The notes under the pieces are model-generated. The model had not been told where the DNA came from and searched no databases. It saw only the letters and a list, made by a program, of their open reading frames with translations. Of a stretch of DNA of 64,000 bases, positions 29,989 to 40,106 are shown one piece after another (the first letter of the stretch is position 1; the number at the start of each line of letters is the position of its first letter). The stretch comes from Streptomyces sp. P3 (GTDB taxonomy: Bacteria > Actinomycetota > Actinomycetes > Streptomycetales > Streptomycetaceae), in NCBI GenBank assembly GCA_016893485.2, contig JAFEKX020000001.1, positions 9,069,501 through 9,133,500 on the forward strand, read 5' to 3'. The translations under genes and the position numbers were made by a program.

Positions 29989-30406
29989 GCCGACGCGCCG
30001 CCGTCAACTCCCGCGGAGCGGCGGCCATCGCCTTCTCACCCAGCCGCGCCACCTGTGAGTGCACCCGGTGCGCCAGCAGATCCAGCCGCACCTCGGTGTC
30101 GCCGTAGGCCGCCACACAGGTCCCGTGATCCGTGGGGACGATGAGCACGTACCCGAGGTCCGACTCGATCACCACCTGCCGGATCTCGGCCCGCTCCCGG
30201 TCGGCGAAGGCCGCCGCGGCGGTACGACACGCCCCCTGCACCGTGCTGGTGATCGCGGCCACCCGCTCGCCAGAGGCCTGCGACAGCGCGTCGGTGTACC
30301 CCCGCACCAGCCCGTCCCGGGTCAGCAGCACCGCCGCCACCACATGCGGCACCTCCAGGATCGGCTCCAGCACCCATGCCGTGTCGCCCCCATCGCGGCT
30401 GGTCAT
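29985..30406 (-). CDS. cvnB: Conservon roadblock/LC7 protein CvnB
   Basis: About 140 residues with the roadblock/LC7 fold that usually controls a small GTPase. WVLEPILEVPHVVAAVLLTRDG is the first strand pair, IRQVVIESDLGYVLIVPTDHG the second, and TEVRLDLLAHRVHSQVARLG the last helix. ATG 30406 overlaps the cvnA stop. A slip in the last ten codons (near 30005) hides its own stop, which overlaps cvnC. Expected partner of CvnD. Confidence 0.88.
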
Positions 30407-31813
30407 CTGGCCGCTCCCCTTCGTAGTCGGTCTCGTGTCGGTCGTGCGCTGCGGATTCATCGGCTACGGAGGCTCCCGCGCCCTCGCTCGCGGCACGGGC
30501 GGCGGCGGTCCCGGACTGCAGCGCGCCGAGCGCGGCGGCTGCCTGCTCCGGGCGGCGCTCCGGCGGGTGTGCCTCGGTCGCGGTCTGTGGTGTGGGCGGT
30601 CCGACAGGGGTACGGCGACGGCGTCTGGGCAGGCCCCCGGCATCGGGCACGGCCTGATGCCCGGACACGTCTGTCGCGGCCCGCACCTCGGACTCGGAGC
30701 CGTAGGAATGCGTCGGCGTGCGGGTGGGTTCCGGGGCCCGGCGGGTCGAGCGCGGGGCGCCGGCCGCGGGGGCCGCTGTTCGGGGTCGATACGGCTGAGG
30801 AGGTGGCTGTCGATGCGGAGGACCGCGCGGACGCCGCCGTACGGGGAGGGCGAGGACACGTCGACGCCCAGGTCGAACTGCCGGGTCAGTCGGCCGATCG
30901 CGGCGAACCCCATGCGGGGCGGGTCGCCCAGGTCGGTGAGGAGGATCGGGTCGGAACCGGCCACCAACCGCCGGGCGTGGTCGCGTTCGTCCTGGGTCAT
31001 GCCGAGCCCGGCGTCGTCGACGGTGACGCAGGCGCCGTGGTGGACGTGTTCCAGGTTGACCACGACGTCGGTGTCCGGGGCGGAGTGCCGCAGCGCGTTG
31101 TCGAGGAGTTCGGCGATGATGACGGCGACCGGTTCGACGGCGTGCGAGACGAGCGCGGTACCGGCTTCGAGGTGGTTGTTCACCCGGACCCGGTGGTATC
31201 CGGCGAGCCGGGCCTGGCCGCCGGTCACCGCCTCGACGAGGTGCGACTCCTCACGGGCGAGCCCGACCCAGGCTCCGCAGACGACGGCGGTGACCTGCGC
31301 GCGGCGCAGCGACTGCTCGTTCTCGTGGTCGAGCACGAACAGGGTCTGCGCCAACTCCGGTTCGTCGTACCGCTGTTGGAGTGAGCGCAGCCCGTCCTGC
31401 AACCGGTACAGCGCGGCCTGGATCTCCCGGGTGGCCCCGCGCATCCCCGCCTGCGCGGCGGCGTCGACGCGGGTGCGCTGCGCGGTGAGTTCCGAACGCA
31501 CCGAGGTCAGAACGCCTTCGAGGGCGATCCCGATGGGTGAACCGGTGAACTGCGGCTGCGCGGGCGCCGGTACGGCCACCCGCGGATGGGTGAGCTGCCG
31601 CGCCGCGGCCGGTATCCGCCGGGCCGCGAGATGCTCGACCTCGGCCGCCAACTCCGCCTGGACATCGTCCAGTCGGTTCCGTAGAGCGGTGATCTCCTCG
31701 CGCTGCACGGCGCGTTGACGCCGTGAGCGCAGCAGCCCGGCACCGAGCAGCGCCAGCGCGGACAGTGTGCCGGCGGCGAGAGCGCCGGCCACCAGGTCCG
31801 GTAATTCGATCAT
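30403..31813 (-). CDS. cvnA: Conservon sensor kinase-like protein CvnA
   Basis: About 470 residues. One N-terminal membrane helix (LVAGALAAGTLSALALLGAGLL), a coiled-coil (LRNRLDDVQAELAAEVEHLA), a helical core, then an HATPase: IIAELLDNALRHSAPDTDVV (N box), VTVDDAGLGM (G1) and DPPRMGFAAIGRLTRQFDLG. There is no clear phospho-acceptor His box. The C-terminal 120 residues are Pro/Arg-rich and contain two slips (near 30690 and 30420); corrected, it ends at the ATGA shared with cvnB. First gene of the conservon. Confidence 0.88.
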
Positions 31814-32018
31814 CGAATCGAGTCCAAGCGACGACGGGCAGGGCTGAGTCCGGGCCCCTCAGGCGGGGCGCCCGGAGCACAGTACACACCGTCATCGACC
31901 GCTCTCGCACGGTGTAACAGGAGTTCGCTCCGAAACCGACCGGCCTCTGTTCGCTTCTGTGCCAAGTGTCGGAAATGGCGCGTAGGGAAAGCGAGTTGAG
32001 AGGCCGGCCCGACGGACG

Positions 32019-33059
32019 TCAGCCGTTCGGCAGGATCACCGCGCGCCCGTTGATCGTCCCCGCGTGCAGCCGCTCGTACGCGAGCGGGGCCTCGTCGAGC
32101 GTGAACGTCTCGGTGTGGACCGACACCGCGCCGGAGCGGGCCAGTGCCAACACCTCGGCGAGTTCGCTGCGGCTGCCCCAGTAGGGGGAGTTGACCGACA
32201 CCTCGAAGGGCAGGTGCCCGAAGCCCACGGGCAGGGAGCCGCCGCCGATGCCGACGATCGCCACCTCGCCCTCGACGGCCGCGACCGCGCCCGCCGTCCG
32301 GACGGTGGGGTCCGCGCCGACGAAGTCGAAGACGGCCTCGGCACCGATCCCGCCGGTGAGGTCACGGACCGCCTGCGCGGCGTGCGCGTCGGACAACACC
32401 GTGTCGTGGGCGCCGACTTGGCGCGCCAGCCGCAGCTTGTCCTCGCTCACGTCCAGCGCGATCACCCGCGCGGAGGTCAGCGCGCGCAGCAACTGGATCG
32501 CCACATGGCCGAGCCCGCCGGTGCCGATGACGACGGCCGTCGAACCCGGCACCAGCTTGGGCAGTGCCCGCTTGATCGCGTGGTACGGCGTCAGCCCCGC
32601 GTCCGTCAGCGGGACCGCGGCGACCGGGTCAAGACCGTCGAGCGGGACCAGATGCCGGGGGTCGTCCACGAGGAGGTACTCGGCCATCGCACCCGGTGCG
32701 CCGAGGCCCGGCGGGTGAATGCCCAACTCGGCTGCCCGCAGGCAGTAGTTCTCCTTGCCCTCGGCACACTTGACGCAGCTGCCGCAGCCCCAGGGGCCGT
32801 ACACCGCGACGGAGTCGCCCTCCCGGACACCGGTGACTCCGGCGCCGAGCGCGGCCACCGTGCCGACGCCCTCGTGGCCGAGGGTGAGCGGAAGGTCGTA
32901 GGGGAAGTTCTCGGCGGGCCAGCTCATCACGGCGATGTCGGAGTGGCAGACGCCGGCGGCGGTGACCTTCAACAGGACCTGGCCGGGGCCGGGTTCGGGG
33001 TCGGGGACCGTGACCACCTCGGGGGCGGCGCCGATCGTGCGGTACTGAAGTGCCTTCAT
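32019..33059 (-). CDS. Zinc-dependent alcohol dehydrogenase
   Basis: An intact 346-residue medium-chain dehydrogenase. Catalytic zinc ligands are in AGVCHSD and TLGHEGVG; the structural zinc site has four Cys in GCGSCVKCAEGKENYC. The Rossmann loop is VVIGTGGLGHVAIQLL, followed by ALDVSEDK (Asp indicates NAD preference). 20 bp after the SDR gene on the same strand, forming a TetR-SDR-ADH operon; the two dehydrogenases could act in sequence on an alcohol or ketone. Confidence 0.93.
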   Translation of the reverse strand: MKALQYRTIGAAPEVVTVPDPEPGPGQVLLKVTAAGVCHSDIAVMSWPAENFPYDLPLTLGHEGVGTVAALGAGVTGVREGDSVAVYGPWGCGSCVKCAEGKENYCLRAAELGIHPPGLGAPGAMAEYLLVDDPRHLVPLDGLDPVAAVPLTDAGLTPYHAIKRALPKLVPGSTAVVIGTGGLGHVAIQLLRALTSARVIALDVSEDKLRLARQVGAHDTVLSDAHAAQAVRDLTGGIGAEAVFDFVGADPTVRTAGAVAAVEGEVAIVGIGGGSLPVGFGHLPFEVSVNSPYWGSRSELAEVLALARSGAVSVHTETFTLDEAPLAYERLHAGTINGRAVILPNG

Positions 33060-33079
33060 GGTCGGATTCCTTCCCGGGC

Positions 33080-33871
33080 TCAGACGGCGGTGTAGGCGCC
33101 GTCGACCAAGTGGTAGCTGCCGTGCACGAAGGAGGCGCGGTCGGAGAGCAGGAAGACGATCAGCTCGGCGACCTCCTCGGAGCGGCCGAGGCGGCCCGCC
33201 GGGTGCAGGGCGACGAGACCGTCGTAGGCGGCGCTGTCCATGCCCCGGAGGAGCGGGGTGTCGATGAAGCCGGGGCCGACCGCGTTGATGCGGATGTTCT
33301 TCGACGCGTACTCGGCGGCGGCGGTCTTCGTCAGGCCGACCACGCCGTGCTTGGCGGCGACGTAGGCGGGGGAGCCCGCGAAGCCCGTCGAGCCGAGGAT
33401 GGAGGCGACGTTGACGATCGCGCCGCCCCGGCCCGCGGCCTCGATGACCGGGAGTTCGTGGCGCAGCGAGTAGAAGACGCCGTCGAGGTTGGTGCGGACG
33501 ACCCGGTCGTAGGCCTCGATGTCGTAGGCGCCGGTCGGGGCGCTCGGGCCGCCGATCCCGGCGTTGTTCACGGCCAGGTCGAGGCCGCCGAAGGTGTCGA
33601 CGGCGAAGCGTACGGCCGCCTCGACGGACTCCGGGTTCGTCACGTCCAGCGCGACGGCGGCGGCCTTGACGCCCTCCGCGTTCAGCTCGGCGGCGGCCGT
33701 CTCGGCGCCCTCGACGTTGAAGTCGGCGATGACGACGTTCGCGCCGCCCGCGCCCAGCCGGCGGGCGGTGGCCAGGCCGATGCCGGAGGCGGCACCGGTG
33801 ACGAGGGCGGTCTTGCCGGCGAACTCGGTGGCGTAGTCGGTGACTTGGGAGGTGGCGGGGATGGTGCTCAT
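33080..33871 (-). CDS. Short-chain dehydrogenase/reductase
   Basis: An intact 263-residue classical SDR. LVTGAASGIGLATARRL is the cofactor loop, NNAGIGG the NNAG motif, catalytic Ser in VNVASILGS and YVAAKHG the YxxxK. VIADFNVEG with Asp after the second strand suggests NAD. It ends LVDGAYTAV. It lies 7 bp after the TetR gene and 20 bp before the alcohol dehydrogenase. Confidence 0.93.
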   Translation of the reverse strand: MSTIPATSQVTDYATEFAGKTALVTGAASGIGLATARRLGAGGANVVIADFNVEGAETAAAELNAEGVKAAAVALDVTNPESVEAAVRFAVDTFGGLDLAVNNAGIGGPSAPTGAYDIEAYDRVVRTNLDGVFYSLRHELPVIEAAGRGGAIVNVASILGSTGFAGSPAYVAAKHGVVGLTKTAAAEYASKNIRINAVGPGFIDTPLLRGMDSAAYDGLVALHPAGRLGRSEEVAELIVFLLSDRASFVHGSYHLVDGAYTAV

Positions 33872-33878
33872 GATGTGC

Positions 33879-34604
33879 TCACTCTTCGGTAGTGCTCCGG
33901 GACGCCGCGTCCGCGGCCTCCCCGATCAGGGCGTCGTAGGCCCGCTCCACCAGGGCGGCGAGGTCTGCGGCTCCCGAGTCGTGCTCGTCCGTGCGGCGCG
34001 CCCAGATGCGCAGGGCGGCCGTGAGGACTCCGGCGGCGGCGTCGACCACGACGGCCGGGCGGACATCCCGCACGTCGTCGGTGCCGAGCCGGTCGGCGAG
34101 GATGCGGATCGACTCCTCCTGGGCGTCGACCCGGATGCGTTCGTAGGCGGCGAACAGGGCGGGCTCCCGGTCCACCAGGGCCAGCAGTCGGCGCATCCGC
34201 GGGCGCAGGTGCCAGGCCGGGTTCTCCCGGTCGGCCAGCCAGTCGCGCACCGCCCTGCGATAGGCCAGCAGGGGCGGCTCGGCGGCCGGGCGGGCCCGCA
34301 GCAGGGCGTTGATGCGGTCACCGTCGCCCCGGACGAAGTCGAGCGCCGCGTCCTCCTTGCCGGTGAAGTGCCGGCTGAAGGTGCGCCGCGTGACGTCCGC
34401 GCGCTCGGCGATCGCCTCGACCGTCGTCGCGGCCAGACCGTGCTCCAGGATCAGGTCGACGGCGGCGGCAGCCAGCGCGTGCCGCGTCTGCCGCGCCTTG
34501 CGCTGGCGCCGGTCCACCGAGGCGGTGCCGACGGGATCCGCGGGGGGCGCCGACCGTCTCGGCCGGGGCGCCGACGGTCTCGGCGGGGGCTCCAGTGCCT
34601 TCAT
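33879..34604 (-). CDS. TetR family repressor of the SDR-ADH operon
   Basis: An intact 241-residue regulator with a Pro/Arg-rich extension of about 30 residues before the DNA-binding domain. The helix-turn-helix reads AAVDLILEHGLAATTVEAIA then ADVTRRTFSRHFTGKEDAA. The C-terminal ligand domain is all-helical (RRLLALVDREPALFAAYERI). ATG 34604 is 22 bp from the first of two matching palindromes. It heads the operon, so autoregulation is likely. Confidence 0.9.
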   Translation of the reverse strand: MKALEPPPRPSAPRPRRSAPPADPVGTASVDRRQRKARQTRHALAAAAVDLILEHGLAATTVEAIAERADVTRRTFSRHFTGKEDAALDFVRGDGDRINALLRARPAAEPPLLAYRRAVRDWLADRENPAWHLRPRMRRLLALVDREPALFAAYERIRVDAQEESIRILADRLGTDDVRDVRPAVVVDAAAGVLTAALRIWARRTDEHDSGAADLAALVERAYDALIGEAADAASRSTTEE

Positions 34605-34626
34605 GCCTTCGACCGTACACCCATGA

Positions 34627-34675
34627 TGTCCCCATGGGACATGAGACCCGACGAGACAAGTGTCCCAAGGGGACA
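34627..34675. promoter_or_regulatory. Paired TetR operators TGTCCC-N3-GGGACA
   Basis: TGTCCCCATGGGACA at 34627-34641 and TGTCCCAAGGGGACA at 34661-34675 are two copies of one palindrome, centres 34 bp apart (about three helical turns). They lie between the TetR gene and the divergent aminotransferase gene, nearest to TetR. Confidence 0.82.
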
Positions 34676-34682
34676 TAAGCGT

Positions 34683-34708
34683 GGATCGATTGTCATAGCA
34701 ATCGATCC
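34683..34708. promoter_or_regulatory. 26-bp inverted repeat before the aminotransferase
   Basis: GGATCGATTG and CAATCGATCC, a perfect 10-bp inverted pair around a 6-base spacer TCATAG. It lies 78 bp before the aminotransferase start, just upstream of a possible -35 (TTGACT at 34724). It differs entirely from the neighbouring TetR sites and is a good candidate operator for the Lrp regulator at 36160. Confidence 0.7.
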
Positions 34709-34786
34709 AGCGGCCACATCTTGTTGACTCGCCTCTTTCGGCCGTAGAGTCCGGACATTCCGTCGCCGACGCCACCGAGGTAACCC

Positions 34787-36136
34787 ATGGACCGCACGCG
34801 CCTGAAGGACCTGCTCGCCCGGGAGAGCGCCGAGGCCGAGCGGCTCAACCCGCGCTCGAAGGCCGCCTACGCCCGTGCCGAGCACCTCTTCGGGCGGGTG
34901 CCGATGACCTGGATGAACAAGACCGCCGGCGCCTTCCCCCGCTACCTCGACACCGCCCGGGGCGCCCGCGTCACCGACATCGACGGCCACGAGTACATCG
35001 ACTTCAGCCTCGGCGACACCGGGGCGATGGCGGGCCACTCGCCCGCCGTGGTCGCGGAGGCCGTGCAGCGCCGGTTCGCCGAGCAGGGCGGTGCTACGGC
35101 GATGCTGCCCACGGAGGACGCCGAGTGGGTCGGCGCCGAGCTGACCCGGAGATTCGGGCTCGCCCGCTGGAGCTTCGCGCTGACCGCGACGGACGCCAAC
35201 CGCTGGGCGATCCGGCTGGCCCGTGCCGTCACCGACCGCCCCAAGATCCTGGTGAACAGCTACAGCTACCACGGCAGCGTCGACGAGTCGCTCATCGTCG
35301 TCGGACCGGACGGCCACGGCACCGCACGCCCCGGCAACGTCGGCGCCCCCTGCGACGTCACGCTGACCAGCCGCGTCGCCGAGTTCAACGATCCCGCTCA
35401 ACTGGAGCGGGAGTTGGCCCACGGAGACGTGGCCGCCGTCCTCATGGAACCCGCGCTCACCAACATCGGCATCGTGCTGCCCGAGCCCGGCTACCTGGCC
35501 GCCGTACGCGAACTGACCCGGAAACACGGCACGTTGCTCATCAACGACGAGACCCACACCTTCTCGGCGGGCCCCGGCGGCTGCACCGCGGCCTGGGATC
35601 TCGAACCCGATCTGCTCACCATCGGCAAGGCGATCGGCGGCGGCATCCCGGCCGGTGCCTACGGTCTCTCCGCCGAACTCGCCGACCGGCTGCTCGGCCG
35701 CGCCGACCTGGACCTGGTCGACATGGGCGGTGTCGGCGGCACCCTCGCGGGCAACGCGCTGTCCGTCGCCGCGATGCGCGCCACGCTCGAACACGTCCTG
35801 ACCGACGAGGCGTTCGCGCACATGGCGAAGCTTTCCGAGCGGTTCGCGGCCGGTGTCCAGGAGGGCATCGACGCCCACACGCTGCCCTGGACGGTGAGCC
35901 GTCTCGGCGCCCGCAGCGAGTACCGATTCGCCAACCCGGCCCCGCGCAACGGCACCGAGTCCGAGGCCGCGGGCGACCCGGAGCTGGAGGACTTCCTCCA
36001 CCTCTACCTCGCCAACCGGGGCATCCTGCTCACCCCGTTCCACAGCATGGCGCTCATGTGCCCCGACACGACCGAGCGGGACGTCGACTCCCACACCCGG
36101 GTCTTCGCCGACGCGCTCGCCGAACTCACCGCCTGA
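34787..36136 (+). CDS. Class III PLP aminotransferase (GSA aminomutase-like)
   Basis: An intact 449-residue enzyme of the glutamate-1-semialdehyde aminomutase subgroup. VTDIDGHEYIDFSLGDTGAM is the family N-terminal motif, NSYSYHGSVDES the phosphate-binding region, LINDETHTFSAG the PLP-ring Asp/Glu region, and TIGKAIGGGIPAGAYG carries the Schiff-base Lys. The family acts on amino acids or amines. It is followed 23 bp later by an Lrp regulator, so an amino-acid substrate sensed by that regulator is plausible. It is not adjacent to haem genes. Confidence 0.9.
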   Translation: MDRTRLKDLLARESAEAERLNPRSKAAYARAEHLFGRVPMTWMNKTAGAFPRYLDTARGARVTDIDGHEYIDFSLGDTGAMAGHSPAVVAEAVQRRFAEQGGATAMLPTEDAEWVGAELTRRFGLARWSFALTATDANRWAIRLARAVTDRPKILVNSYSYHGSVDESLIVVGPDGHGTARPGNVGAPCDVTLTSRVAEFNDPAQLERELAHGDVAAVLMEPALTNIGIVLPEPGYLAAVRELTRKHGTLLINDETHTFSAGPGGCTAAWDLEPDLLTIGKAIGGGIPAGAYGLSAELADRLLGRADLDLVDMGGVGGTLAGNALSVAAMRATLEHVLTDEAFAHMAKLSERFAAGVQEGIDAHTLPWTVSRLGARSEYRFANPAPRNGTESEAAGDPELEDFLHLYLANRGILLTPFHSMALMCPDTTERDVDSHTRVFADALAELTA

Positions 36137-36159
36137 CCCAGGGAGTTGGAGACACGCAC

Positions 36160-36600
36160 GTGGACGACATCGACCGCGCCATCCTGCGCGAGCTGCAGAC
36201 CGACGGCCGTATCGCCTACGCCGACCTCGGACCCAAGGTCGGCCTGTCCGCGTCGGCCGCCCGCCAGCGGCTCCAACGCCTCCTGGATTCCAAGGCGGTT
36301 CAGGTCGTCGGGGTGACCGATCCCATGGCCATGGGCGGCCAGGCCATGGCCATGCTCGGCATCGAGGTGGACGGCGACCCGCGTGCCGTCGCGGACCAAC
36401 TCGCCCTGCGCGAGGAGGTGGTGTACTCCGTGCTCACCTCCGGCGGCTTCGACCTGTTCGCCGAGGTGGTCACCCCGGGGCCGCGGGACCTGCTCGACTT
36501 CGTCAACGACGTGGTGCGGCCGATCGAGGGGGTACGGAGCGTGCGGTCGTTCCCGTACTTCGGCATCCACACCCACCGGTTCCTGTGGGACGTGGGCTGA
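36160..36600 (+). CDS. Lrp/AsnC family regulator
   Basis: An intact 146-residue regulator. The N-terminal helix-turn-helix reads DDIDRAILRELQTDGRIAYA then GPKVGLSASAARQRLQRLLD. The C-terminal RAM domain contains AMAMLGIEVDGDP and VVYSVLTSGGFDLFAEVV. GTG 36160 follows the aminotransferase by 23 bp. It may bind the 26-bp inverted repeat at 34683. Confidence 0.92.
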   Translation: MDDIDRAILRELQTDGRIAYADLGPKVGLSASAARQRLQRLLDSKAVQVVGVTDPMAMGGQAMAMLGIEVDGDPRAVADQLALREEVVYSVLTSGGFDLFAEVVTPGPRDLLDFVNDVVRPIEGVRSVRSFPYFGIHTHRFLWDVG

Positions 36601-36660
36601 CCTCGGCCCCGGCCGCGACAGCCCGAGATGCCGGGGTGATCGCGCGGGCGTCTAATAGGG

Positions 36661-38944
36661 ATGTCGGAAGTGTCCCCGGCGGAAAAGGCCGAGGCCATGG
36701 CGCCCACGGAATCCAGTACAGGGGGCGGCGGAACCGCCGCGAAGGGTGGGCTGCGGCGGCTGGGGAATGGTGCGCCCGGCACTTCGTGATCGTCATCGTC
36801 GCCTGGCTCGTCGCGCTGGCCGCGCTCCAGGTCCTCAACAGGTCCTTCGGGGCGACTATTCGGACGACTTCTCGCTGTCCGGCGTGCAGTCCCAGCACGG
36901 GTTGCAGGTCCTCAAGGAGCACGACCCGGCGGCCGGCGGCTACAGCAGCCAGATCGTCCTGCACGACAAGGACAAGCAGCTCACCTCACTGAACTCGCAG
37001 ATGTCCGAGACGGTCGGCGACCTCCAGAAGCTGCCGCATGTCCTGTCGGTGCAGAACCCGCTGCCCCAGCCCGGGACGCAGGCACCGGCGTCCTCCGGCC
37101 CGAACGTCGGACCCCTCTCCTCCGACGCGAAGACCGCGTACATCACCATCCGTTTCGACGTCCAGCCGTCCACCCTCGGCGACGGCTACCTCCATGGCGT
37201 CGACACCTCCGTGAAGCCGCTGCGCGCGGCCGGCGCCCAGGTCGAGTACGGCGGACCGCTCGGCGAACTGGCCCGGCCCGCCGCCGACGACCGCGTCAGC
37301 GAACTCATCGGGTTCGCCGTGGCGATCGTCGTCCTGCTCATCGGCTTCGGCAGTGTGATCGCCGCCGCGATGCCCCTGGTGACCGCGCTGATCAGCGTCA
37401 TCGGGGGACTCGCCTGCCTCGGACTGCTGGCGGCGGCCTTCACCTTCGCGACGGTGTCACCGACCCTCGCGACGATGATCGGAATCGGCGTCGGCATCGA
37501 CTACGCGCTCTTCCTGATCACCCGTCACCGGCAGAACCTCATGAACGGCTCCGATCCCGTGCGGGCCGCAGGACAGGCCACGGCGACCAGCGGCCGGGCG
37601 GTGCTCGTCTCGGGCTGCACGGTGATCATCGCGCTCGCCGGACTCTTCGTGTCCGGGGTGCCCTTCATCGGCAAACTCGGGCTCGCGGCGGCCGTGACGG
37701 TCGTGTCGGCGGTCATCGGCGCGCTCACGCTCGTACCCGCGCTGCTCGGGCTCCTCGGCAAGCGGATCGACCGCTACCGGGTGCGCCGCCCGGTCGCCGA
37801 GACCGACGCGGAACCGGGCGCCGAACCCACGGGCACCTGGCACCGGTACGCGCAGCGCGTGGAACACCGGCCGTGGACCTTCCTCGCGGCGGGTGTCGCG
37901 GCCGTCGTGGTCCTCGCGATCCCGGTGTTCTCCCTCCAGCTCGGTCACATCGGCGACGGCGCCGACCCCACCTCGTTCACCGACCGCCGCGCCTTCGACC
38001 TGATGACCGACGCCTTCGGCCCCGGCTCCAACGGCCCGCTCACCATCGTCATCGACCAGACCGGCGTCCCGACCTCCCAGCGCTCGGACCTCTCGAGCCA
38101 GGCCCAGAAGACCCTCGACGGGGTGCGGGGCGCCGCCAAGGTCACCCCGCTGACGACCACCAAGGACGGCGACGTCCTCGTCGGCACCGTCTACTCGAAG
38201 CAGTCCCCGCAGAGCGCCGACACCACCGACCTCACCAACCGCCTGGTCCACGACACCCTGCCCGACGCGGTCTCCGGCACCTCCGCCAAGGGCTACGTCA
38301 CCGGCACCACCGCGGCCCAGGTCGACTTCCGCGACATCGTGTCGAGCCGGCTGCCCCTGATCATCGCCGTGGTGGTCGCCCTGGCCTTCCTGATCATCCT
38401 CGCCGTCTTCCGCGGCCTCCTCGTCGCCCTCAAGGCCGCCGTCCTCAACGTGCTCTCCATCGCCGCCTCCTACGGCGTCGTCGTCGCCGTCTTCCAGTGG
38501 GGCTGGGGAGGCCCCGCGCTGGGCGTCTCCGGCAAGGTGCCCATCGAGAGCTACGTCCCGATGATGATGTTCGCGATCATCTTCGGCCTGAGCATGGACT
38601 ACGAGATCTTCCTGCTCTCCCGCGTCCACGAGGCCTGGCTGCGCACCGGCGACGCCGAGGCCTCCGTCGCGCACGCCCTGGAGATCACCGCGCGCGTCAT
38701 CACCTGCGCCGCCCTGATCATGGTGAGCGTCTTCGCGGCCTTCGTCGTCAGCGACAACATCGTGGTCAAGATGCTCGGCCTCGGCCTGGCCGTCAGCGTC
38801 CTCATCGACGCGACCGTCGTACGGCTGCTCATGGTCCCGGCGGTGATGACCCTGCTCGGGCGGCACGCCTGGTGGACACCACGGTTCCTGGACCGGATCC
38901 TGCCGCACATCGACGCCGAGGGAGACCACGAGCAGCAGGCGTGA
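36661..38944 (+). CDS. MMPL family RND-type transporter
   Basis: About 760 residues. One N-terminal helix (VIVIVAWLVALAALQVL), a large external loop (DDFSLSGVQSQHGLQVL), helices 2-6 with MIGIGVGIDYALFLITRHR, a second external loop (LGHIGDGADPTSFTDRRAFD), then helices 7-12 including FGLSMDYEIFLLSRVHEAW. The two GxxxDY segments carry the proton-relay Asp-Tyr pairs of MmpL proteins. Start is ATG 36661 (or in-frame 36697). G is missing near 36766 and 36854. Exports lipids, peptides or drugs in related systems; no partner genes are adjacent. Confidence 0.9.
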
Positions 38945-38956
38945 GCCTCAACTGCC

Positions 38957-40062
38957 CTACTGCGCCCGGGGTGTGAGCACCAGCATCGTCACATCGTCGC
39001 GGATCTCCGGAGTGTGCCCCAGCAGGTCGGTCCACACCCGCTCCGCCATCGACGCCGAGTCGTCGTCGGCGAGTTGGGGCAGCCGCTCGACGAACGGATA
39101 GAAGGAACCGTCCGTGTCCCGCGCCTCCCACACCCCGTCGGAGGCGAGGAACAGCCGGTCCCCGGGCCGCAGTTGCAGGGTCGCTCCGCTCAGCGGACCG
39201 ACGTCGGACAGACCGAGGCCGAGCGGCGTCCACGCCTCGACGTCGATCTCCGTGACCCGGCCGTCGCGCAGCAGCACGGGCGAGGGGTGCCCGCAGGCCA
39301 CGATCCGTACCGCGTCCGCGTCCGTCGAGAACTCCAGCAGCACCGCCGTGGCGAACAGTTCCGCGTGCGCCGACCGCGCCGAGTCCACCACGAGCCTGCG
39401 GTCCAGCCGCGCGGCGACCGCCTCCAGGTCCGGCAGGTCGAGCACCGCCTCCCGGAACGCGCCGAGCAGCGAGGCGACCGTCGAGACCGCCGACAGCCCG
39501 TGCCCCTGCACATCGCCCATGACCGCCCGCACGCCGTACGGCCCGGCCCGCACGTCGAAGAAGTCCCCGCCGACCAGCGTCCCGCGCTGCGCCGCCCGGT
39601 ACAGCCCCGCGCACCCCACCGGCCCCACCCGCTCCGGCAGCGGCGGCACGACGGCCCGCTGGGCGGCCTCGGCGACCGTGCGCTCCAGGTCCAGCTGGGC
39701 GTCACGGCGGCTGCGGACGAAGGACACGAAGACGCTCAGCACCGCGACGAACAGCACGGTCAGAAGGTCGGTCTCACCGGGATCGTTCAGACGGAACGCC
39801 GGCACGGTCAGGAGCCCGATCGTGGCACCGCCCAGCAGCGTGGTCGCGAGCGGCCCGTACGACAGTCCGGCCAGCGGCGGGATCGCCCCCAGCAGGAAGC
39901 CGATGTCGAGCGCGTGCGGGCTGACCAGCGTCGCCACGCACACCCCACCACCAGCGCCCAGGGCAGCACCCGCACCCACACGGGCGGCGGCGCGCCCCGA
40001 AGCCACCCCCGCCGGGCCGGCTCCCGGTCCCGGCGGAACGACGGAACGCGCACCTTTGCCAC
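38957..40062 (-). CDS. Membrane-bound SpoIIE-type PP2C phosphatase
   Basis: About 368 residues. The N-terminal 115 residues hold three or four membrane helices (LPWALVVG, IGFLLGAIPPLAGL, LATTLLGGATIGLLTV, LLTVLFVAVLSVFVSFV), then the phosphatase: GGDFFDVRAGPYGVRAVMGDVQGHG, CGHPSPVLLRDG, LFLASDGVWEARD and IRDDVTMLVL with metal-binding Asp residues. ATG 40062; one G is missing near 39948. Converges with the MMPL gene, 12 bp apart. Unlike the other two SpoIIE proteins here it has no PAS or GAF. Confidence 0.9.
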
Positions 40063-40106
40063 ACCACCACGCTCCTACGGCAGGCCCTGCCCCGCACGCC
40101 GAGCGG

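Noticed and set aside
37457..38929. A 490-codon minus-strand frame opposite the MMPL gene
   Set aside because: Asp/Gly/His/Glu-rich low-complexity translation exactly antisense to a real transporter; a coding shadow.
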